DNA from: Gluconobacter wancherniae NBRC 103581
GTDB taxonomy: Bacteria > Pseudomonadota > Alphaproteobacteria > Acetobacterales > Acetobacteraceae
Length of the DNA stretch: 64,000 bases
Assembly (NCBI RefSeq): GCF_007988885.1
Contig: NZ_BJUZ01000001.1
Location: forward strand, 1,457,678 to 1,521,677
Direction of reading: 5' to 3'
Within the stretch, counting starts at the first letter, position 1; the number at the start of each line of letters is the position of its first letter. The translations under genes and the position numbers were made by a program. The notes under the pieces were generated by a model, which saw only the letters and a program-made list of their open reading frames with translations, was not told where the DNA came from and made no database searches. This document shows, piece after piece, positions 59,508-64,000 of this stretch.

Positions 59508-60686
59508 TCATCGTCTGAGATGGTCGAGTACCCCGTCAAGGAAGCGTTCTGCATCGGCCAGTTCGGGCAGGGTAATGTATTCGTCGGCCTTATGCGCGCG
59601 CGCGATGGAACCGGGACCGCAGACGATGCAGTCTAGTCCGAGTTGTTCCTCCAGAAGCCCCGCTTCAGTGCCGAAATCAATGACGCCAACCTGATTCTGT
59701 CCGGCTTCGTGTAGGGCGATGGAGCAGATGTCGCTCGAGGCAGTGGCATTCAGGCCGGGATAGGCATTCGTGATCCGCAGTTCGATCTCGCCGCCGCCGA
59801 GTTTTTTCGTGGCCTGACGGGCGGCGTCTTCCAGCCAAGCCAGATAGGGCGCGCCTTCATAGCCGGGCAGAAGGCGCAGTTCAGCTGTGATCGTGCAAAG
59901 GTCCGGGACGATGTTCAGGGCGGCTCCACCCGAAATCAGGCCTGCCTGCACGGTGGAGAACGGAACGCCAAAGCGTGCGTCATGCTGTTCGGTCTGACGG
60001 ATATGGTCCTGCAACCGCGAGAGCGCCGCGACCATATCGCCTGCAAGGGTGATGGCGCTTTTGCCGAGGAACGGGTTTGCAGAATGAGCAGGCTGTCCGT
60101 GGCAGATGATTTCGAACGCGATTTTCCCTTTATGGGCGACGGCAACCTGCATGCCCGTAGGCTCGCCTACGATGCAGCCGAGCGCACCCAGATCGGCGAA
60201 TTCGCCGTCTTCGCGGATGCCTTCGATCAGTGAGCGAACCCCGAGGCAACCGAGTTCTTCGTCATGGGAAATAGCGAGGTAAAGCGGGCGTTTGAGCGGC
60301 GGCGCATCGTCCGCGCTAGCCTTGCGGGCAAGGTTCAGCATGCAGGCCAGAAAGCCCTTCATGTCGCTGCTGCCCCGGCCATACAGCCGGTCTTTGCGCC
60401 GTGTGAGGACGAACGGGTCCGACGACCAATTCTGGCCGGTGACGGGGACCACGTCCGCATGGGCGGACAAGACGATGCCACCTGCAGCCTTCGTGCCAAT
60501 CGTGGCGAACAGGCTGTAGCGACCCGGGCCCCCATTGGTGGCGTCTCCGGGGATGCAGCGCACCTGCGCCCCGGAGGCCAGAAGATGCGCCTCGATCCAG
60601 TCTATGATCTCTCCGTTCGGCAGCCCGCAGACGCTGGGAAAACCGACGAGCGACGAGAGAATGCTCTCGATTTCGGAAACGGACAC
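59508..60686 (-). CDS. M20 family deacylase (ArgE-like)
   Basis: Zinc amidohydrolase of 392 residues in the acetylornithine deacetylase/DapE group. Metal and catalytic residues: HADVVPV (His, Asp), GRGSSDMKGF (bridging Asp), DEELGCLG (Glu-Glu), GEPTG, and the terminal AHKADEY histidine. It most likely removes an acyl group from an N-acyl amino acid. The dedicated argE is not expected in organisms using ArgJ, and the catabolic context suggests another N-acyl substrate; this is inference. Gap of 15 nt to the flavin monooxygenase-like gene upstream, so one operon. Confidence 0.86.
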   Translation of the reverse strand: MSVSEIESILSSLVGFPSVCGLPNGEIIDWIEAHLLASGAQVRCIPGDATNGGPGRYSLFATIGTKAAGGIVLSAHADVVPVTGQNWSSDPFVLTRRKDRLYGRGSSDMKGFLACMLNLARKASADDAPPLKRPLYLAISHDEELGCLGVRSLIEGIREDGEFADLGALGCIVGEPTGMQVAVAHKGKIAFEIICHGQPAHSANPFLGKSAITLAGDMVAALSRLQDHIRQTEQHDARFGVPFSTVQAGLISGGAALNIVPDLCTITAELRLLPGYEGAPYLAWLEDAARQATKKLGGGEIELRITNAYPGLNATASSDICSIALHEAGQNQVGVIDFGTEAGLLEEQLGLDCIVCGPGSIARAHKADEYITLPELADAERFLDGVLDHLRR

Positions 60687-60701
60687 CGGGCGCGTCCGCC
60701 G

Positions 60702-61952
60702 TCAGCCTGCCATAGCCAGACGGCGGTCTGCAATATGCTCTCCAAGATAGTCCGCATCGTGCCAGACGCCCCAGATAAAGGGAGAAGCGCGCCGTGACAG
60801 CCAGGCCAGCCCCAGGAAATAGAGGCCCGGTACAACGGAGACGCCACGGTCGTGACGGGGGGCGCCGCGAGCATCGAGAACGTCGATGTCGATCCAGCTG
60901 AAATCGAATTTATAGCCGGTGGCCCAGATAACGGTTTTAATCCCGGCTGCTTTCAGGTCGAGGCTCAAGGCCGGGTCTGTAGCGCAAGCCGGGAGGGCGC
61001 CGATGTTACGGGCTTCGGGCTCTTCGGGGAGATCCAAACCGTTTGCCGTGACATAGGCATCTGCAGCGTCGAGCATCGACAGGTAGTTGGCATCACCGCC
61101 TTCGATATTTTTCCGGAGATCCTGAGCGAAATGCAGGCAGCCATTCTCGAAGCTCTCGGTCCGGCCCAGCAAAGTCATGCCGCTGGCGGCGAGGTCACGG
61201 AAATCGACGGTATGGCCGCCATGAGCACCGCTGACGGCGATGGTGACGTGTTCCGTATCGGGGCTGGGGACTTTCATATCCCACAATCCCAGCACGCCGA
61301 GCCACCAGACGAAATCGCGGCCACGGTAACGACGGGGCGGACGATCATGCGGGCCGACGGACAGCCAGACGTCCCGACCGGAAGCGCGCAGTTCGTCCGC
61401 GATCTGTGCGCCGGACGACCCTGCCCCGATAACCAGAACGCCGCCATCGGCAATCTGCTGAGGGTTTTTATAACTGTTCGAGTGCATCTGGTGCACGTCG
61501 AACTCTGCAGGGATGATATCGGGAAAGGACGGCTTCTGGAACGGTCCAGTTGCGACGACGACGTTCTGTGCCCTGATGATGCCGTCTGCCGTTTGAGCTT
61601 CAAATCCGATGCCGTCTGCAGCTTTGCGAAGGTGCCGTATTTCGACGCCGCAGCGAATGGGCATGTTGATCTGGGTGGCGTAGGATTCGAAATAGTCGAC
61701 AATCTGGGCACGGGGGACGAAGCCGTCGGGCGCTGTTTTGTCGAATGTCCGGTTCGGAAAACGGTCGTGCCAGGCGGGACCGTTAGCGACAAGGGAATCC
61801 CAGCGTTCGGCACGCCATCTCTGAGCAATGTTTCCGCGCTCCACAGCGAGATGCGGCACCCCTCTTTTGCCCAGGTGTTCGCTCATCGCCACGCCGGCCT
61901 GGCCCGCGCCAATGATGAGGGTATCGACGTTTTCCGTTGTCATGCTGGACAT
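60702..61952 (-). CDS. FAD/NADPH monooxygenase-like flavoprotein
   Basis: A 416-residue flavoprotein of the FMO/YUCCA-like group. FAD motif LIIGAGQAGVAMSEHL and NADPH motif LVIGAGSSGAQIADEL, with WATGYKFDFSW near the C-terminus, a mark of this group. It may hydroxylate an amine nitrogen or sulfur, or decarboxylate a keto acid as YUCCA does. An ATG three codons inside (61943) is an equally possible start, with AGGAA upstream. It heads the minus operon with M20 and DUF1028. Substrate unknown. Confidence 0.85.
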   Translation of the reverse strand: MSSMTTENVDTLIIGAGQAGVAMSEHLGKRGVPHLAVERGNIAQRWRAERWDSLVANGPAWHDRFPNRTFDKTAPDGFVPRAQIVDYFESYATQINMPIRCGVEIRHLRKAADGIGFEAQTADGIIRAQNVVVATGPFQKPSFPDIIPAEFDVHQMHSNSYKNPQQIADGGVLVIGAGSSGAQIADELRASGRDVWLSVGPHDRPPRRYRGRDFVWWLGVLGLWDMKVPSPDTEHVTIAVSGAHGGHTVDFRDLAASGMTLLGRTESFENGCLHFAQDLRKNIEGGDANYLSMLDAADAYVTANGLDLPEEPEARNIGALPACATDPALSLDLKAAGIKTVIWATGYKFDFSWIDIDVLDARGAPRHDRGVSVVPGLYFLGLAWLSRRASPFIWGVWHDADYLGEHIADRRLAMAG

Positions 61953-62064
61953 TTCCTACTGGACTGACAGAAGAATTCTTCCACAACTCAGGAAGACCTC
62001 TCCGTTGTTGTATGGAAACGATATGCCTCGAGAAACAATCGAATTAATTATCGTTGCTTAGTCT

Positions 62065-62082
62065 TTTCCTAAGAGTTTTCCC
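62065..62082 (+). promoter_or_regulatory. Shared motif upstream of the aldolase gene
   Basis: TTTCCTAAGAGTTTTCCC, resembling the sites at 48129 and 54208. It lies between the divergent flavoprotein and aldolase genes. Confidence 0.35.
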
Positions 62083-62204
62083 GCGTGCTGCATCGGAAAA
62101 ACGGGGGGATGCATTTGATAAATCCGTCTTTGCCGTCCATCGACGACTCTTTAGAACATCGGGAAGACCGATATTTCAGACCATCTTGCTCAGGGATCGC
62201 CTTC

Positions 62205-62936
62205 ATGACCGCACATGACGAGAAAAAAGCACGGATTGATCTTGCCGCCGCCTTCCGTCTTGCAGCCCGGCTTGGAATGCATGAGGCTGTCGCAAACCAT
62301 TTCAGTATGTCGGTTTCGCCAGATGGGTCGCACTTTCTGATCAATCCGAAATGGCGGCATTTTTCGCGTATCCGGGCGAGCGATCTGGTTTTGGTCGATA
62401 CGAACAATGCCAACAGTCTGGCTGCCTGCGATCTGGACCCGACTGCGTGGGCGATTCACGGACAATTGCATCGTCTGAATCCGGCGGCGCAGGTCGCGAT
62501 GCATCTGCATCCGATCTACAGCACGACAATCTCTACACTGCGTGATCCTACAATTTTACCAATTGACCAAAACACGGCCCGCTATTTTAACCGGGTTGCC
62601 GTGGACACCCAATATGGAGGCATGGCAGACAGCGAGGCGGAAGGCGCGCGCTTGGCATCTCTTCTGAAAGACAGAACGCGGCTGATGATGGGCAATCACG
62701 GCGTGCTGATCGTTGCGGAGACGGTTGGAGAAGCGTTCGACGACATGTACACAATCGAACGCGCGTGCCAGATCCTTGTAACTGCCTATTCCACGGGCCG
62801 TGAGCTTTCCGTCCTGTCGGACGACGTGGCGGAGAGAACGGCACGGGACTGGGAAAAGATCCGAGATTTTTCCATCAGGCATTTCGAGGAAATGAAGCTC
62901 ATCCTTGATCGGGAAGAGCCCGATTATGCCGAATAA
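62205..62936 (+). CDS. Class II aldolase/adducin family protein
   Basis: Zinc aldolase/adducin fold, 243 residues from the chosen start. Metal ligands MHLHP and the distal histidine in GNHGVLIVAE are visible, with ANHFSMSVSPDG near the N-terminus. Subgroup members without sugar-phosphate motifs act on varied hydroxy or keto acids, some as decarboxylases or demethylating enzymes. Start 62205 has AGGGA 9 nt upstream; 62109 is an alternative adding 32 residues. Divergent from the flavoprotein and convergent with the LysR gene. It could carry out carbon-carbon cleavage late in the island pathway. Confidence 0.82.
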   Translation: MTAHDEKKARIDLAAAFRLAARLGMHEAVANHFSMSVSPDGSHFLINPKWRHFSRIRASDLVLVDTNNANSLAACDLDPTAWAIHGQLHRLNPAAQVAMHLHPIYSTTISTLRDPTILPIDQNTARYFNRVAVDTQYGGMADSEAEGARLASLLKDRTRLMMGNHGVLIVAETVGEAFDDMYTIERACQILVTAYSTGRELSVLSDDVAERTARDWEKIRDFSIRHFEEMKLILDREEPDYAE

Positions 62937-62948
62937 TCGGGGCCTGTC

Positions 62949-63875
62949 CTAGGCCAGAGGCTTCATGCCCGGGATTGCCGTGTCGGAAATCGAGGAGCGG
63001 CAGTGATGGACGAAAAGATCCAGCAGGCGCGATTTACGGACGCCCTGCCATGTTGCCATACCAATGACCATCGGGCGGTGATCGCCTGACAGTCGCACGC
63101 GGACGACCTTCTTGCCGTCGAGGGCCATATCGGAGCACGGACGGACATTCGCCAGCGTATAGCCATAGCCATTTGCAACCATGGTCCGCACCACTTCCTG
63201 CTCGGCGGAGCGGGCGTAGATATTGGGTTGCAGGCCCTCGTGGTGATATAGGGCGTTGAAATACTGCCTGCTGAGAGGGAGGTCGAGGAAGATCATCGGC
63301 TCGGCGGCCAGCTCGGCCAGGTCCACGCACGAACGCTGCGCAAGATGATGGTTTTCGCTGACAAGGACATGGGGCGGAAGGCTGGCCAGAGGGATGAACT
63401 CAATCCCGGGAGGAAGATGCAGATCGTACGTGATGGCGATATCAATTTCGGCCTGTTTGAGTTTTTCGGCCAACCATTCGTGATTAGACGCCACCTGACG
63501 GATTTCGGCGGCAGGGTAGCGCGTACAGAAACTGTGGACGAGTTCAGGCATGATCATGGGGGCAAGCGTGACCATTGAGCCAACCGACAGCGTTCCCCTC
63601 ACCTGATCCGTTGTTTCCGCAGCCAAAGAATAAAGGTTTTCAGCCATCCCCAACACGCACTTGGCCTCTTCCATCAAAATCTGCCCTACGGCTGTAAGGG
63701 ACAAACCTTGTGCGTGGTGACGGATGAAGAGCTGGACGTTCAGTTCAAGCTCGAGATGGGAAATCGCCGTAGAGATGGAAGGCTGGGAAATCGAAAGGCG
63801 TTCGGACGCGTGCCGGATGGAGCCGGCTTCCCCGGCCGCCACAAAATACTCTAACTGCCGGAGTGTATAACGCAT
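62949..63875 (-). CDS. LysR-family transcriptional regulator
   Basis: A 308-residue LysR regulator. The N-terminal winged helix is MRYTLRQLEYFVAAGEAGSI with ISQPSISTAISHLE as the helix-turn-helix; the effector domain from about residue 90 includes VSENHHLAQR and RTMVANGYGYTLANVRP. It ends the recognisable island and is the most likely regulator of the aldolase and possibly the divergent operons at 48 kb. Its effector is unknown. Convergent with the aldolase gene 12 nt away. Confidence 0.9.
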   Translation of the reverse strand: MRYTLRQLEYFVAAGEAGSIRHASERLSISQPSISTAISHLELELNVQLFIRHHAQGLSLTAVGQILMEEAKCVLGMAENLYSLAAETTDQVRGTLSVGSMVTLAPMIMPELVHSFCTRYPAAEIRQVASNHEWLAEKLKQAEIDIAITYDLHLPPGIEFIPLASLPPHVLVSENHHLAQRSCVDLAELAAEPMIFLDLPLSRQYFNALYHHEGLQPNIYARSAEQEVVRTMVANGYGYTLANVRPCSDMALDGKKVVRVRLSGDHRPMVIGMATWQGVRKSRLLDLFVHHCRSSISDTAIPGMKPLA

Positions 63876-64000
63876 TATGGCAGCCTAACTCATTCGACGC
63901 GGGACGCATAACCGGAATATCATTATGATTGGAACGAATACAAAAAATTTCACTCTCGACTATATTTGGGCGTCCTAGCTAGAGCATAATCCGATCAATC

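Overview
The window looks like chromosomal DNA of an acetic acid bacterium (Acetobacteraceae, alphaproteobacteria; Gluconobacter, Acetobacter or a close relative). The evidence is the ffh-rpsP-rimM-trmD-rplS-leuCDB gene run, metX-metW, IS5-type transposases resembling IS1031/IS12528, and large TonB-dependent receptors. No taxonomic search was run.

Bases 1-22,000 are mostly core genome on the minus strand. In order along the plus strand they are a periplasmic thioredoxin-like protein (+), an M3 oligopeptidase, two tandem class I aminotransferases, leuB/leuD/leuC, rplS, trmD, rimM, rpsP, ffh, a Spy/CpxP-like periplasmic protein and tRNA-Ser(TGA). After the tRNA comes a small accessory island (about 12.6-16.8 kb). 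It holds an internally deleted IS5-type transposase, a very AT-rich glycosyltransferase with a discoidin-like C-terminus, and a rotted IS with a second IS nested in it. Core genes then resume: AIM24 protein, RhlE-like helicase, nitroreductase, metW, metX. Next is a 1,233-residue polypeptide with three glycan-related modules, whose 3' half is AT-rich, followed by IS debris.

Bases 26,790-37,600 are a rewired histidine-utilisation (hut) locus. hutI, hutF and hutG are clear pseudogenes with frameshifts, stops and large deletions. hutD, the HutC-type regulator and hutU are intact. The HutH homologue is full length but lacks the Ala-Ser-Gly triad that forms the MIO electrophile of true histidine ammonia-lyases. 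Three TGTA-N2-TACA-type HutC operator candidates remain. A TonB receptor precedes hutU, and an MFS transporter lies just beyond a strong terminator after hutU. The locus therefore cannot run histidine to glutamate; it looks like a reduced pathway in which a non-MIO lyase and a urocanase-type hydratase act on a histidine-like compound.

Bases 38,000-63,900 are an accessory catabolic island. A minus-strand operon (NCS1 permease, YtcJ-type amidohydrolase, FMN alpha-hydroxyacid dehydrogenase, aldehyde dehydrogenase, GhrA-like reductase) diverges from a plus-strand operon (zinc alcohol dehydrogenase, SDR, histidinol-dehydrogenase homologue with altered metal and substrate residues, APH-type kinase, second NCS1 permease, then RidA, TonB receptor, GMC oxidoreductase). 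A class III aminotransferase and LuxR-type regulator lie to the left. A DUF1028 protein, M20 deacylase, flavin monooxygenase-like protein, class II aldolase and LysR regulator lie to the right. The gene set reads as import of a nitrogenous compound, amide cleavage, and oxidation of a diol to hydroxy acid, keto acid and amino acid; the substrate is unknown. The plus strand is C-rich up to about 55.3 kb and G-richer afterwards, and the switch falls inside the second TonB receptor gene.
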